Source of the DNA: Bacteriovoracaceae bacterium UBA6153
Lineage (GTDB): Bacteria; Bdellovibrionota; Bacteriovoracia; Bacteriovoracales; Bacteriovoracaceae
Direction: 5' to 3'
DNA length: 38,757 nt
NCBI GenBank assembly: GCA_002428265.1
Contig: DIUR01000005.1
Coordinates: 1 to 38,757 of the forward strand
Shown piece by piece: positions 23,385 to 31,590 of the stretch (the first letter of the stretch is position 1; each line of letters starts with the position of its first letter). Made by a program: the position numbers and the translations under genes. The notes below the pieces were generated by a model, which did not search any database, was not told the origin of the DNA, and was given only the letters and a program-made list of their open reading frames with translations.

Positions 23385-24437
23385 TTAAATAAAGTAAACA
23401 GTTCCTTTTCCAGTTCCCTCTTTTTGAATTTGCTTATTTTCTATAAGCTTAAAGAGATGTGACTTCACCGTATTTCTATTGGCCTCTGTCATCTTTACAA
23501 TTTCAGACAATGACAATTTTCCGTGCTCTTTTAGTGAGATCATTATTTGTTCTGATAATTTAGGAAGAGAAACTAACGCCTTTTCTTTTTCAAGTTTTCT
23601 TAGAAGAGTATTTTTCTGTTTCACTAGACATTCTAGAAAAAATTCAATCCATTTTACAAGCTGAATACTTTCCGAATCTTTCTCTGTCTGTGCCGATCGA
23701 AGATATAAATAATACTTGTCTTTATTTTCTTCTATCACGCGTTCCATAGAAGAGTATGGCACGTATTCATAATTAGATTTAAGTAATAAAAGGGTTGTTA
23801 ATACTCTTGAAAGTCTTCCGTTACCATCTTGAAATGGATGTACCGCAAGAAAATCAACTACAAATGTTGCAATTATAATCAGAGGGTGAGCATCTGATTG
23901 AGATAAAGACTTATTCAGCCATAATGCCAATTTTTCCATTTTAAAGGGAGTATCAAATGGAGTAGCAGTCTGAAAGATAACTCCTAGGCTTTTACCATCT
24001 GGGCCCACGGCCTCAACATGGTTATTGAGCTTTTTGTATTCACCTCTATGGCGTACATCTTTGCTCGAAAATTTTAATAGCATCTGATGTAGTTGTTTTA
24101 TTAGATTTTCGCTAAAAGGCATTTCTGTATTGCTTTCAAAAATCAAATTCATCGCTTCTGCATAGCCTGCTACTTCTTCTTCATCTCTATTTTTAAATGA
24201 GTTAATATCTAAACCAGATAAAAGAAGTTTTACTTCCGCATCGCTAAGCTTTACTCCCTCAATTCTTGTTGAAGAAGCAATTGATTCTATGGTGGCAATT
24301 TTCTTTAAAGATGTAAGTCTCTCTGGGGCCAGTTGTCCTAGTGATAGCCAGCTTCCTTTAAACTCATCAATTTCAGCAATTAATTTAAGTATCTTAGGGG
24401 TAATTGTTATATGTTTTTCGTGTAATTCCATAACCAT
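23385..24437 (-). CDS. Class II Fic-family AMPylase-like protein with winged helix
   Basis: About 350 aa; the start is uncertain (24467, 24437 or 24431) because no clear ribosome binding site is seen, and 24437 fits the family best. The catalytic motif HPFQDGNGRLSR (around 198-209) is complete. The N-terminal inhibitory helix carries SSTRIEG (55-61), the S/T-x-x-x-E-G motif of class II Fic proteins, so the enzyme should be self-inhibited. The last 65 residues (LSLSEIVKMTEANRNTVKSH) form a winged helix-turn-helix. Fic enzymes transfer AMP to hydroxyls of target proteins. The combination of Fic and DNA-binding tail suggests a self-regulating switch or toxin-like protein; its operator is probably the inverted repeat over its start. 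Confidence 0.8.
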   Translation of the reverse strand: MVMELHEKHITITPKILKLIAEIDEFKGSWLSLGQLAPERLTSLKKIATIESIASSTRIEGVKLSDAEVKLLLSGLDINSFKNRDEEEVAGYAEAMNLIFESNTEMPFSENLIKQLHQMLLKFSSKDVRHRGEYKKLNNHVEAVGPDGKSLGVIFQTATPFDTPFKMEKLALWLNKSLSQSDAHPLIIIATFVVDFLAVHPFQDGNGRLSRVLTTLLLLKSNYEYVPYSSMERVIEENKDKYYLYLRSAQTEKDSESIQLVKWIEFFLECLVKQKNTLLRKLEKEKALVSLPKLSEQIMISLKEHGKLSLSEIVKMTEANRNTVKSHLFKLIENKQIQKEGTGKGTVYFI

Positions 24438-24441
24438 AAAT

Positions 24442-24500
24442 ATATCCAAAAATAGCCATAAATGCAAGAAATATGGATATATATGGCTATTTTTATGGAT
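24442..24500 (-). promoter_or_regulatory. Inverted repeat at the Fic gene start
   Basis: Arms ATATCCAAAAATAGCCAT (24442-24459) and ATGGCTATTTTTATGGAT (24483-24500) are near-complements 23 bases apart; a further ATAGCTAT follows. They lie over and just upstream of the possible Fic start codons, a natural operator for the winged helix at the Fic C-terminus. An AT-rich promoter may be embedded (TATATA). Confidence 0.55.
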
Positions 24501-24556
24501 AAATAGCTATTTAAAGCCACATATTCTTCAACATCAACGCAATCAAATTGTTAAAA

Positions 24557-24585
24557 TTATAGGAGGGCTTTTAACCCTCCTATAA
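24557..24585 (-). terminator. Rho-independent terminator after integrase 2
   Basis: An 11-bp perfect stem TTATAGGAGGG/CCCTCCTATAA with a 7-base loop. On the minus strand it starts one base after the integrase stop and is followed by TTTTAAC. It separates the integrase transcript from the Fic gene. Confidence 0.8.
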
Positions 24586-25734
24586 CTAGTTTTTAAATTC
24601 AAATAACTGAACAACATGTCCCATTACGGCCTCTTCACTTGGTAAAAATCTAAGGCCATCAGTAGCACCTTTTTCATCGACACCTGCAAGTCTCAAATAA
24701 ATCTGCATCGTCTTTATATCTTTCCAACCGCCGACTTTCATCACCTTTGTCATTTCTACTCCATCAGCAAGAAGCTGAGTGGCGAAACACGCTCTCAATG
24801 TGTGAAACTTAACAGAGGTAATCCCGATGCTTTTTAAAAAACAGCGAAGAGGTTTACTCTGACTGCCACGATCCCAATGAGAATTTCGAGGAAGTACATT
24901 TTTAAAATTTCCAGTTACCTGTTTAAGTTCAACTAGAAGATTCTTCAACTCAGTTGAAATAGGAACGTTTCTCCAATATCCAGCCTTGGTAGATTTAATT
25001 TCATTCGTCCTCTTGTTAAAGGATTTAGTTACTCTTATCACCTGATGCTGAAAATCAATATCATTCCACTCAAGAGCGTACAGTTCTCCACTTCTCATCC
25101 CTGTCAATAAGGCCATGGCCCAGATTGGATACCACTCCTGATTTTGCAATTTGGCTTCAAAAAGAAATTTTCTAATCTCAACCAAATTTAAAATCTCAGG
25201 AAACTTATCCTCTCTTTTATCAACCTTAATCCCATGTAGCGGACTAACAAACACATCACGAATATGTCTATGATCAATACCCCACTGAAAAACCAAGTTG
25301 ATTGTATTTTTCACCTTACAGATATAACTCTTGGATTTACCCAATTCAGTTAGATGCTCGATTACATTTCTTGCATCTCCACGGGTGATTTCGCTTGGCT
25401 TTCTTTTTAGCCAATCTTTCGTATAACGCTTTAAGGAGTTGTAGTAATCATTAAGAGTGAATTTGTTTGAGTATCTTTTACCAAAATCATTTTTGTATTG
25501 ATCATAGTACCACAATTCAACAATACGCTCCCAAGAGTCCCCCTCCTTTTCTTTATTTCCTAATTCAATTAGGGCTTCTTTTGTAATTCTCGTCTCCTCT
25601 TTAACTGCATCTTTATAAGTCTTGATGTTCATCTTTCGTTTCTGAACCCTTATCAGGGGATCAACGTTACTTTTAACATGAACATAAATTTTATAAAAAC
25701 TAACACCATTTACGTGGTATTCTGTTATCGCCAT
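24586..25734 (-). CDS. Tyrosine recombinase (integrase 2)
   Basis: 382 aa. The arm-binding N-terminus (IRVQKRKMNIKTYKDAVKEE) and core-binding domain precede the catalytic domain: TGMRSGELYALEWNDID (Arg), VKFHTLRACF (His-x-x-Arg), VGGWKDIKTMQIYLRLAG (Trp and Tyr). It is a clear paralogue of integrase 1, sharing long blocks in the catalytic half. It lies 9 bases after the Xis 2 gene and ends at a strong terminator. The order ssb-xis-int on one strand suggests that it is the integrase of the conjugative element, while integrase 1 may belong to a nested or older element. Confidence 0.85.
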   Translation of the reverse strand: MAITEYHVNGVSFYKIYVHVKSNVDPLIRVQKRKMNIKTYKDAVKEETRITKEALIELGNKEKEGDSWERIVELWYYDQYKNDFGKRYSNKFTLNDYYNSLKRYTKDWLKRKPSEITRGDARNVIEHLTELGKSKSYICKVKNTINLVFQWGIDHRHIRDVFVSPLHGIKVDKREDKFPEILNLVEIRKFLFEAKLQNQEWYPIWAMALLTGMRSGELYALEWNDIDFQHQVIRVTKSFNKRTNEIKSTKAGYWRNVPISTELKNLLVELKQVTGNFKNVLPRNSHWDRGSQSKPLRCFLKSIGITSVKFHTLRACFATQLLADGVEMTKVMKVGGWKDIKTMQIYLRLAGVDEKGATDGLRFLPSEEAVMGHVVQLFEFKN

Positions 25735-25743
25735 TGGAACCTC

Positions 25744-26010
25744 CTATAATAAAATTGAGTTTTCCAACAACCGATTCAATTCACTTATCTTAAAATAAAG
25801 TCTTCTCCTAAATTTTCGTGCCAATACCTGTTTTCGGTAAACAGCATTTCTTAGAGATCCAACTGAAATTTTAAGATAATTTGCAGCTTCCTTCGAGTCC
25901 ATCCATATTTTATTTTTAAAGAACAATTCGGAATTATTATTTTCCGTTGGACTACTATATCGTGTAGTCGTTAAAATGTCGCCAGTAAGATTAATATTTT
26001 CAATAACCAT
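25744..26010 (-). CDS. Excisionase-like HTH protein (Xis 2)
   Basis: An 88-aa protein. The C-terminal half carries an HTH_17 fold: IWMDSKEAANYLKISVGSLR followed by YRKQVLARKFRRRLYFKISE. The N-terminal 30 residues are Asn/Ser/Thr-rich and probably flexible. AAAGGAAG precedes the ATG. It lies 20 bases after the ssb stop and 9 bases before integrase 2, so it is likely part of an ssb-xis-int transcript that has to read through the group II intron in ssb. Confidence 0.75.
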   Translation of the reverse strand: MVIENINLTGDILTTTRYSSPTENNNSELFFKNKIWMDSKEAANYLKISVGSLRNAVYRKQVLARKFRRRLYFKISELNRLLENSILL

Positions 26011-26030
26011 TTTCTTCCTTTGCTAAGTTA

Positions 26031-26120
26031 TTAAAGTAACGATTGCCCAACCGAAAACGCCCTAACCTCAAGATATTCTTTCTGAAGTCCATCTCGGTTA
26101 GTAAACGATCTTAAAAATAG
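26031..26120 (-). CDS. ssb: Single-stranded DNA-binding protein, exon 2
   Basis: This short exon is read from 26120, directly after the group II intron: LFLRSFTNRDGLQKEYLEVR and then AFSVGQSLL, stop TAA at 26033-26031. These residues are the missing part of the OB fold: a GRL...R.y.D.dG....ev.a segment standard in SSB. It continues exon 1 (27990-28205) in frame, giving a 101-aa protein without the acidic C-terminal tail of chromosomal SSB. It has no start codon of its own and is found only by joining the exons. Confidence 0.85.
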   Translation of the reverse strand, partial: LFLRSFTNRDGLQKEYLEVRAFSVGQSLL

Positions 26121-27989
26121 GGTAAGTAGGAAGAGGGAACTTCCCCCTCAACCTCTCTCAGAACCGTACGTGAACCTCTCAGCTCATACGGCTCCCACTA
26201 TTCAATCTTTCATATTCAAGTGAATTAAACATACGACGAAAACATTTTAGGATATTTCTTTAAAACATCATCTATAAATATTCCTGCATTTGTTCGACTT
26301 CCCTTGAATCTTTTAAACTTCCTTACTGCCCAATTCGTGAGCACTTCTCTCACATGTCTTTGAACTGGTCGATAAGCTGCAACCGATATTTGGCCATAAT
26401 AATTGAACCATCCTCGTAATGCTGGATTATATCTTTTAGAAATATCTTGAAGATTAAAATCTGTTCTTGTTGGCAAGTACCACTGTTTGATTTTCGCTGA
26501 TATTTGCTTTTTAGAACTTTTACTTAAACCTGGAAGAAACCCATCACGCAATTTACCATGTTTTGTTTTTATCGTTCTTCTTTTAAATGTAAATCCTAAA
26601 AAGTCGAATTCCTGTGGAAATTCTACTTTTTCTCTAATCATTGCTTGCGAACAATATACAATTTTGGTTTTATCAGGATGAAGCTCTAAACCACAGTCTA
26701 TCATTCTTTGATTTAAATTCTTCAGGACTTTTTGAGCTTCTACCAGAACATTACAATGAATTACAATGTCATCAGCGTATCTTTCAAACTTCACTCCACG
26801 ATGAACTCTAGTTATCCATGAATCAAAAGCGTAATGTAGATATAGATTTGCTAATAATGGACTAATAACTCCTCCCTGAGGTGTTCCCTTGTCTCGTTTA
26901 ACAAAATTTCCATCCCTGTCTATAACTGGGCATTTTAACCACCTTTCAACATAGAGTAGTATCAATCTATTATTGGTATGATGCTTTACTGATTTCAAAA
27001 CTAATTCATGATTTAAATTGTCAAAGAATCCTTTAATATCTAAATCAATTGTCCATTTATTAACCCAACACCTCTGCTTGGCAACTTCAACAGCTTGATG
27101 AGCTGACTTATTAGGCCGATATCCATAAGAGTCTTCATGAAAAATTGGTTCCAGAATTGGTTCAAGCATCATCTTGACTACTGTCTGAGCAATGCGATCA
27201 CCAATTGTCGGTATTCCGAGCATTCTTACACCTCCATCCTTTTTTGGTATGGGAACCATTTTTACAGGTGGAGGAAAGTAAGACCCAGAGGACATTCTGT
27301 TCCAAATCTTAAATAAGTTGTTCTTTAAATCAGCATCAAAATCAGCCATTGTTTTGTTATCAATGCCTGCTGCTCCCTTGTTCTTTTTGACTTGCTTGTA
27401 TGCCTCCACCACAAGCATTTTAGAAATTTCGAAAGATTTTGTTTTATTCACAGACTCCTCCTAAATAAATAGTTGATCTGCGAGTAAAACTGAATAGCAC
27501 GCCCCCTTTGCTCCATTTGCTTTCACAAACTTCACCACTACTACGGGGCGTTCCGTCCCAGTGCTCGACATTAGTACTTTCATTCTCGACAGTGTGCGCT
27601 ACTTGAATTTTTCCTTTATCATTCGAACGACTGGTTCCTAAGTTCCATATGAGGGCCTGAATTAAGATCATGCCATCTATACGCCGAACGCCATTTAGAT
27701 CAGTAATCAGGTATCCTCTAAATTTATCCTGAGCCAAGCCGCTAGGCTCAGTTTTGACGTTATTTTCTGTGTCACGACGTTTCAACAATGATTTGGTTTT
27801 ACTCATCTTCTTAATTCTCACCTACAACCTAAAGGTTGTTTTTCTTGCCTGCTTGCTCCTACACCTCTTAAGTGCAAAAGCAGCAAGTGGTTTGGTATCA
27901 ATACCTGAATATCGACACCGAGGGGCCTTCCCTCATCCTTCATACAGCATTTCTGCAAAACATTTTATTTTGCAAAATTCTTAGCACAC
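26121..27989 (-). mobile_element. Group II intron 1, inserted in ssb
   Basis: An intron of about 1.87 kb. It starts GTGTGC (27989 down), which matches intron 2 (GTGCGC) and the GTGYG consensus. Domain V is at 26161-26194: GAGCCGTATGAGC, a GAGA loop, then the paired CACGTACGGTTC. The 3' end is near CTACTTACC at 26121; one or two bases of uncertainty remain, and I chose it because it restores the ssb frame and gives the same ending as in intron 2. It carries its own reverse transcriptase in domain IV. No homing-endonuclease domain is present. The region upstream of the RT (27444-27821) holds an open frame, but it is intron RNA structure, not a gene. Confidence 0.9.
26225..27451 (-). CDS. ltrA: Group II intron reverse transcriptase/maturase 1
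   Basis: 408 aa with a GTG start 5 bases after GGAGGAG. The RT blocks are complete: KNKGAAGID (block 0/1), FPPPVKMVPIPKKDGGVRML, DSYGYRPNKSAHQAVE, WTIDLDIKGFFDNL (first catalytic Asp), GTPQGGVISPLLANLYLHYA, and FERYADDIVIHC (YADD). The maturase domain X follows with LRGWFNYYGQ. It ends at residue 408 without an HNH endonuclease, so mobility would use nicks at replication forks. It should splice intron 1 out of ssb mRNA. It is clearly related to but strongly diverged from RT 2, so the two introns are not recent copies of each other. Confidence 0.9.
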   Translation of the reverse strand: MNKTKSFEISKMLVVEAYKQVKKNKGAAGIDNKTMADFDADLKNNLFKIWNRMSSGSYFPPPVKMVPIPKKDGGVRMLGIPTIGDRIAQTVVKMMLEPILEPIFHEDSYGYRPNKSAHQAVEVAKQRCWVNKWTIDLDIKGFFDNLNHELVLKSVKHHTNNRLILLYVERWLKCPVIDRDGNFVKRDKGTPQGGVISPLLANLYLHYAFDSWITRVHRGVKFERYADDIVIHCNVLVEAQKVLKNLNQRMIDCGLELHPDKTKIVYCSQAMIREKVEFPQEFDFLGFTFKRRTIKTKHGKLRDGFLPGLSKSSKKQISAKIKQWYLPTRTDFNLQDISKRYNPALRGWFNYYGQISVAAYRPVQRHVREVLTNWAVRKFKRFKGSRTNAGIFIDDVLKKYPKMFSSYV

Positions 27990-28205
27990 GCGGCCTCGCA
28001 CAAAAATTTCATTTCCTTTCCGTAAATGAACCGAGCACTGCTCGGCCAATTTTCCAAAGGCCACTATTTTTCGCCACATTGTCTCGTTTTGTTCATTGAC
28101 TAGGCCCACCGACATTTCACAAACAGCTTCGCCTTTTTTTGTATAAGCAAGTCTTGGATCAAGGCCCAAGCGTCCTGAAATTATTTCTACATTTTTATTT
28201 TCCAT
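27990..28205 (-). CDS. ssb: Single-stranded DNA-binding protein, exon 1
   Basis: 72 codons that end exactly at the intron (CGC, Arg72). The OB-fold features are clear: IISGRLGLDPRLAYTKKGEA, then MWRKIVAFGKLAEQCSVHLR and KGNEIFVRGR. The ATG overlaps the stop of the upstream accessory gene by 11 bases. If unspliced, translation would stop three codons later (VC, then TAA), giving a truncated OB fold. The full protein is 101 aa after joining exon 2. It probably protects single-stranded DNA during conjugation or replication of the element. Confidence 0.9.
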
Positions 28206-28623
28206 CTTTTCCTTCCTTTAAAATGTTTTTAACTGTCACTAAATATTCACCAAGCTCAAGGTTCGTTTTATTTTTCTGGTTATATTCAAAGCATTGCTTC
28301 TTCACTTTTTCCAAATGAGTAAGCGTATTGTTCTGAATTAGCTCTAGGTCTTTAGAAGTTAGCTTTGGAAGTGCCATGAGTACAAGGTCTTTTAAAATAA
28401 TAGGCCTTCCAAATTGTTTATTGTTTGCTTCCGCCAAAAGTTTTCCGACCATCTCTTTTGCCTCCTGATCTTTTGTAACATCAATAAAAAACTTGTCCTG
28501 ACCATCTTTATATTCTTCCTTATCTTTATTTGTATTTTCCTTTGCTTTTTTTGTTTTTTTTCCTCGTCTTTTTTCCTCTTGGGCTTCAACACTTTTATTT
28601 TCTACTTCAATATTCATTTCCAT
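28195..28623 (-). CDS. Basic conjugation accessory protein, function unknown
   Basis: 142 aa from the ATG at 28623, which has AGGAG about 9 bases upstream; the longer frame to 28746 would read through a long palindrome and is rejected. Residues 8-40 are strongly charged (EAQEEKRRGKKTKKAKENTN) and probably bind nucleic acid. The C-terminal half (RPIILKDLVLMALPKLTSKD, then IQNNTLTHLEKVKKQCFEYN) is helical and may resemble the helical half of relaxosome accessory proteins. Its place just downstream of the palindrome and just upstream of ssb suggests a relaxosome or oriT-binding role; this is inference. Confidence 0.55.
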   Translation of the reverse strand: MEMNIEVENKSVEAQEEKRRGKKTKKAKENTNKDKEEYKDGQDKFFIDVTKDQEAKEMVGKLLAEANNKQFGRPIILKDLVLMALPKLTSKDLELIQNNTLTHLEKVKKQCFEYNQKNKTNLELGEYLVTVKNILKEGKDGK

Positions 28624-28669
28624 AGTTCTTACTCCTACTTTTTCTAATCTTAATTTCCTAAATACTCTT

Positions 28670-28788
28670 TCGTATCCCCGTGCTTTCTTAATATATTTCT
28701 CTGAATTGACCACCTCCTCATCCCCATGTTGTGAGGGGGTGGTCAATTCAGCGTGTTTGAAATATTTAACGAAAGCACGGGGATACGA
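28670..28788. repeat. 119-nt two-tier palindrome, candidate oriT
   Basis: An outer perfect 18-bp stem (28670-28687 with 28771-28788) encloses an inner 20-bp stem with one G-T pair (28701-28720 with 28732-28751) and an 11-base loop. The two tiers are separated by AT-rich unpaired segments. It lies between the replication-relaxation-like gene and the accessory gene. Nested perfect stems of this length are common at oriT and other rolling-circle sites. A terminator or leader attenuator is the alternative. Confidence 0.55.
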
Positions 28789-28851
28789 CCTCTCTCAAAT
28801 TTTCAGAGTCACACTTAAACTGCAAATAATTACAATCTTCTTGGCAAATAC

Positions 28852-29580
28852 TCATATCAAATCACCTAATTTTTTTCTTTCGCCCTTATGTATTACTTCT
28901 GACGTTTTTAAATCTTCTGCTCTTTTTAAAATTGTCTGGTTAAAAATCAAGACAATTTTTTCCTTCAATTCATCTTTGAGATGATCAAAATCTGAGTCTA
29001 TTAAAAGTTCATTTAATCTTTTTTGATAGGATTCGAAAGCCGGTCGATCTGCAAAGAAATAAAAAACGTAGTCGTATTCCGAGGCCTTTGCATAATCAAC
29101 CAGTTTATCAAAAACTCTTTTTCGATCTTTTCTCCATAGCTCAACTTCTATGGCGACGTTGAACTCATTTCCATTTTTAGAAATTAACAATAGTGCGTCT
29201 GGTTCAATGGCGTGGTGATTCCATGATGATTTAGTTTTAAAGTCATGGGGAAGTTTTACAGATTTCACGCTTTCAAATGTGATTAATCTGGAAACCACTG
29301 TTGAAACTACAGCATCATGACGAATGTTATCTTCATTAAAATTTTCAATTCCAAGTTTTCGCAATAGTCCATGAGATGGGTAAACAATCTTATTAAACCC
29401 TTTTTGAAGTTTTGATCTCAGTATTCCGCCTTTTACAAGTCTTAAAACTCTCTGTCTAAAGGCACTCTCTGTTTCAGATTCTGCTACTAAAACTTTTAAA
29501 TTATCAGTCGTCATTGATCGCCACTGATAGATTGCTTCCACAATATCAGAATTTTTTTGAAGCATTATTTCATTAATCAT
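28852..29580 (-). CDS. Replication-relaxation-like protein
   Basis: 242 aa. The N-terminal 90 residues form a winged helix (IYQWRSMTTDNLKVLVAESE, then VLRLVKGGILRSKLQKGFNK). The rest contains EPDALLLISKNGNEFNVAIE and VELWRKDRKRVFDKLVDYAK, an alpha/beta fold with PD...E-x-E residues like the Replic_Relax family, which is found beside conjugative coupling proteins. It may have a nuclease or DNA-relaxation function at oriT. Its start overlaps the coupling-protein stop (ATGA-like), and a long palindrome lies directly downstream. No classical relaxase (HUH or Tyr) is seen in the window, so this protein is the best available candidate for an unusual one, but that is speculative. Confidence 0.6.
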   Translation of the reverse strand: MINEIMLQKNSDIVEAIYQWRSMTTDNLKVLVAESETESAFRQRVLRLVKGGILRSKLQKGFNKIVYPSHGLLRKLGIENFNEDNIRHDAVVSTVVSRLITFESVKSVKLPHDFKTKSSWNHHAIEPDALLLISKNGNEFNVAIEVELWRKDRKRVFDKLVDYAKASEYDYVFYFFADRPAFESYQKRLNELLIDSDFDHLKDELKEKIVLIFNQTILKRAEDLKTSEVIHKGERKKLGDLI

Positions 29581-31055
29581 AGGCCTCCTTTTACTGTTTT
29601 ATGAGTTAGAGATTTTTTACTAATTTGAGCTAGTGGTTCTGACTTTTCACTTTCAGTTATTTCTCTAAAGGCTTTTGAATCTTTAGTATTTCTAATATTA
29701 AGAACAACCAAGCTCTTTTTTCCATGCTCAAGTAAAACACTTTGTCCGACGTTGATATTTTTAAAAATATCAGGGTGACATAAATATTCATGTCCAGATC
29801 TTACAGTTCCACGTCCTGACTCCATCCCAGAATCTGTTGCCAACGTTTTCTTTTCAGCGAGGTAAGTTCCGCAAGCTGAAGCCAGCTTTTCTGCGTTTTC
29901 CGTATGGGTCTGTCTTTGAATAAACCAATTTGAATAAGATTCAAAAAGCTGCTTCATTAAAACTTCATTATGTCCGATCATTTCAACATCTGAATAAGAT
30001 TGAACCGCGGTATAGACATTAATTCCACTTGAGCGACATTTGTTTACAAGATCAAGAAAGCCCGGAAATAAAACAGAACCAGCTTCATCAATAAAAAGAC
30101 CGATAGGGCGATTTCTTGCTTCAAGGGAATCATCAAAAGTTTTTCCAATCCAATCTGATAAAATCATGACCTCACTGACAAACAGTTTCCCAATGGTTTT
30201 TGCAATGTCTGAGTAGCCTTGAGTTGAACAACCAATATAAAGACAAGCCTTTTCTTCCCATGCTCTTTTAAAGGTCATGGATGACTTTCCCGCGACCTTT
30301 GACTTTTTAAAAAGTTTCCCGAAATCTGAATTTAACAAAAGTTGAAGCTGAGTAATAAGGCCTGAAGTTTTTTCATTGTCATGTTCTAGTTTTAATTTTG
30401 CATAAACATCGTGAAGATCAAATTCTACACTCTTCGCTGATAAACTTGTAAAGACATCATCTAGTGCTCTTCTTGATTCATTGAGATAATATTGGTTAGG
30501 TTTATCCCCCCAATCAAGACCTCGCATAAGCATGGCGATTCGTTGAGTGTTTGTCATGTCGAGCAAGGGATTAAATGAAACGGCCTCTTTATCAAATTCA
30601 GAAAAGATGTAATACTTTCGTCCGTAGTAACGGCATAACTTTTTAAAGGTCTTAATCGCTTCTTTACTGCCCTTTGGATCAATAAAAGCTATGGCCAGTT
30701 TTTTTTGTAGGCAGTTTTCTTGGAGGATATTAATAAGATTACTCTTTCCCCAACCAGAAGCTCCCACGATAAAAGTATTCATGCTTGGATTAAAATATTC
30801 TAATGGATACGGACGATTGAGATTGATGGCCCACCCCAAATGGGCCTCATCAAACGTCTGTCTATCACAATCAAGCATTGAGATATCAATTCTCATGTAA
30901 TTCGTTTTATCAAATAAATTGATTTTTCCTCCTTTAAAGAGCTTTGGAAGCTCTGTTGTTCCTTTAGTAATAAAAACTTGAATCAACTCTGTCATGGCCT
31001 CGACCATTGGAGTAAATAAGTCGCCTGCTGGATTTGTATTTTTTGAACTACTCAT
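29577..31055 (-). CDS. VirD4/TraD-like conjugative coupling ATPase
   Basis: 492 aa from the ATG at 31055, which overlaps the lipoprotein stop; the frame open to 31103 is rejected. Walker A is GASGWGKSNLINIL and Walker B is GLFIDEAGSVLF. Between them lies an all-alpha-like segment, and the C-terminus carries STQGYSDIAKTIG and VYTAVQSYSDVEMIG, as in TraG/TraD/TraM-recognition coupling proteins. There is no N-terminal transmembrane helix, so it may dock to the membrane through a partner, unlike classical VirD4. It links the DNA-processing complex to the secretion channel. Confidence 0.8.
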   Translation of the reverse strand: MSSSKNTNPAGDLFTPMVEAMTELIQVFITKGTTELPKLFKGGKINLFDKTNYMRIDISMLDCDRQTFDEAHLGWAINLNRPYPLEYFNPSMNTFIVGASGWGKSNLINILQENCLQKKLAIAFIDPKGSKEAIKTFKKLCRYYGRKYYIFSEFDKEAVSFNPLLDMTNTQRIAMLMRGLDWGDKPNQYYLNESRRALDDVFTSLSAKSVEFDLHDVYAKLKLEHDNEKTSGLITQLQLLLNSDFGKLFKKSKVAGKSSMTFKRAWEEKACLYIGCSTQGYSDIAKTIGKLFVSEVMILSDWIGKTFDDSLEARNRPIGLFIDEAGSVLFPGFLDLVNKCRSSGINVYTAVQSYSDVEMIGHNEVLMKQLFESYSNWFIQRQTHTENAEKLASACGTYLAEKKTLATDSGMESGRGTVRSGHEYLCHPDIFKNINVGQSVLLEHGKKSLVVLNIRNTKDSKAFREITESEKSEPLAQISKKSLTHKTVKGGL

Positions 31056-31590
31056 AATCAACTTCCCATGCCTTGTGTTTTTCGATAGTGATGGCCTTAC
31101 CATTTTCTAGTCGTTCCACTCTTTCAGGAATTTCATGCTCGATGATATATGGAGCTTGTACTTTTCCTTTTAAATGATCTGGAATAGGCCCTGATTCTAA
31201 TTTGTATTTTTTTGAATCTTTGGGTGTTACAATTTTTGCTTCAATGTCTTTAATTGGGGCCAAATCATATGGCCCAATATTGTTTGCATTTTCGGAAAAT
31301 TTTTTAAGCTGAGCATTGTTGTACGAATTTCCTTGTATCATTGAAGGAAGCTCTCTATTTTCTGGATCATCTACAAAAAAGAAGTAACCAAGGCCCGCGC
31401 CAATTAAAGCTCCAAGGCTTCCCCAGAGTGCCATGTTGGGAACGATTGATTCTTTATTAGGACTAAGTGCCGCACTTCCTGCCACACCTAGACTGATTCC
31501 TGACATTCCTCCGTAAAAAATTGATCTCTTCATGGTTGAGCATGAAGTAATTGTTAATAGGATAATGATTAAGCATATTGCTCTATTCAT
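31048..31590 (-). CDS. Conjugation lipoprotein (TraV/VirB7-like)
   Basis: 180 aa with a lipoprotein signal: MNRAICLIIILLTITSC, lipobox Cys17. It also has a glycine-zipper-like helix (GSLGALIGAGLGYFF, around residues 58-72). The rest is polar and Pro-rich. It starts 4 bases inside the VirB10-like gene end. In this position, between VirB10 and the coupling protein, it is probably the outer-membrane lipoprotein that anchors the secretion core complex. The sequence itself is not diagnostic of TraV. Confidence 0.6.
   Translation of the reverse strand: MNRAICLIIILLTITSCSTMKRSIFYGGMSGISLGVAGSAALSPNKESIVPNMALWGSLGALIGAGLGYFFFVDDPENRELPSMIQGNSYNNAQLKKFSENANNIGPYDLAPIKDIEAKIVTPKDSKKYKLESGPIPDHLKGKVQAPYIIEHEIPERVERLENGKAITIEKHKAWEVDYE

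Noticed and set aside
27444..27821. 125-codon open frame upstream of RT 1
   Set aside because: It lies wholly in the group II intron RNA (domains I-III); similar sequences recur in intron 2 (37285-37800). Its peptide has no family likeness and no ribosome binding site.
28670..28788. Rho-independent terminator
   Set aside because: The stems are much longer than usual and two-tiered, and neither strand has a T run directly after the outer stem, so a terminator is less likely than oriT or a leader structure.
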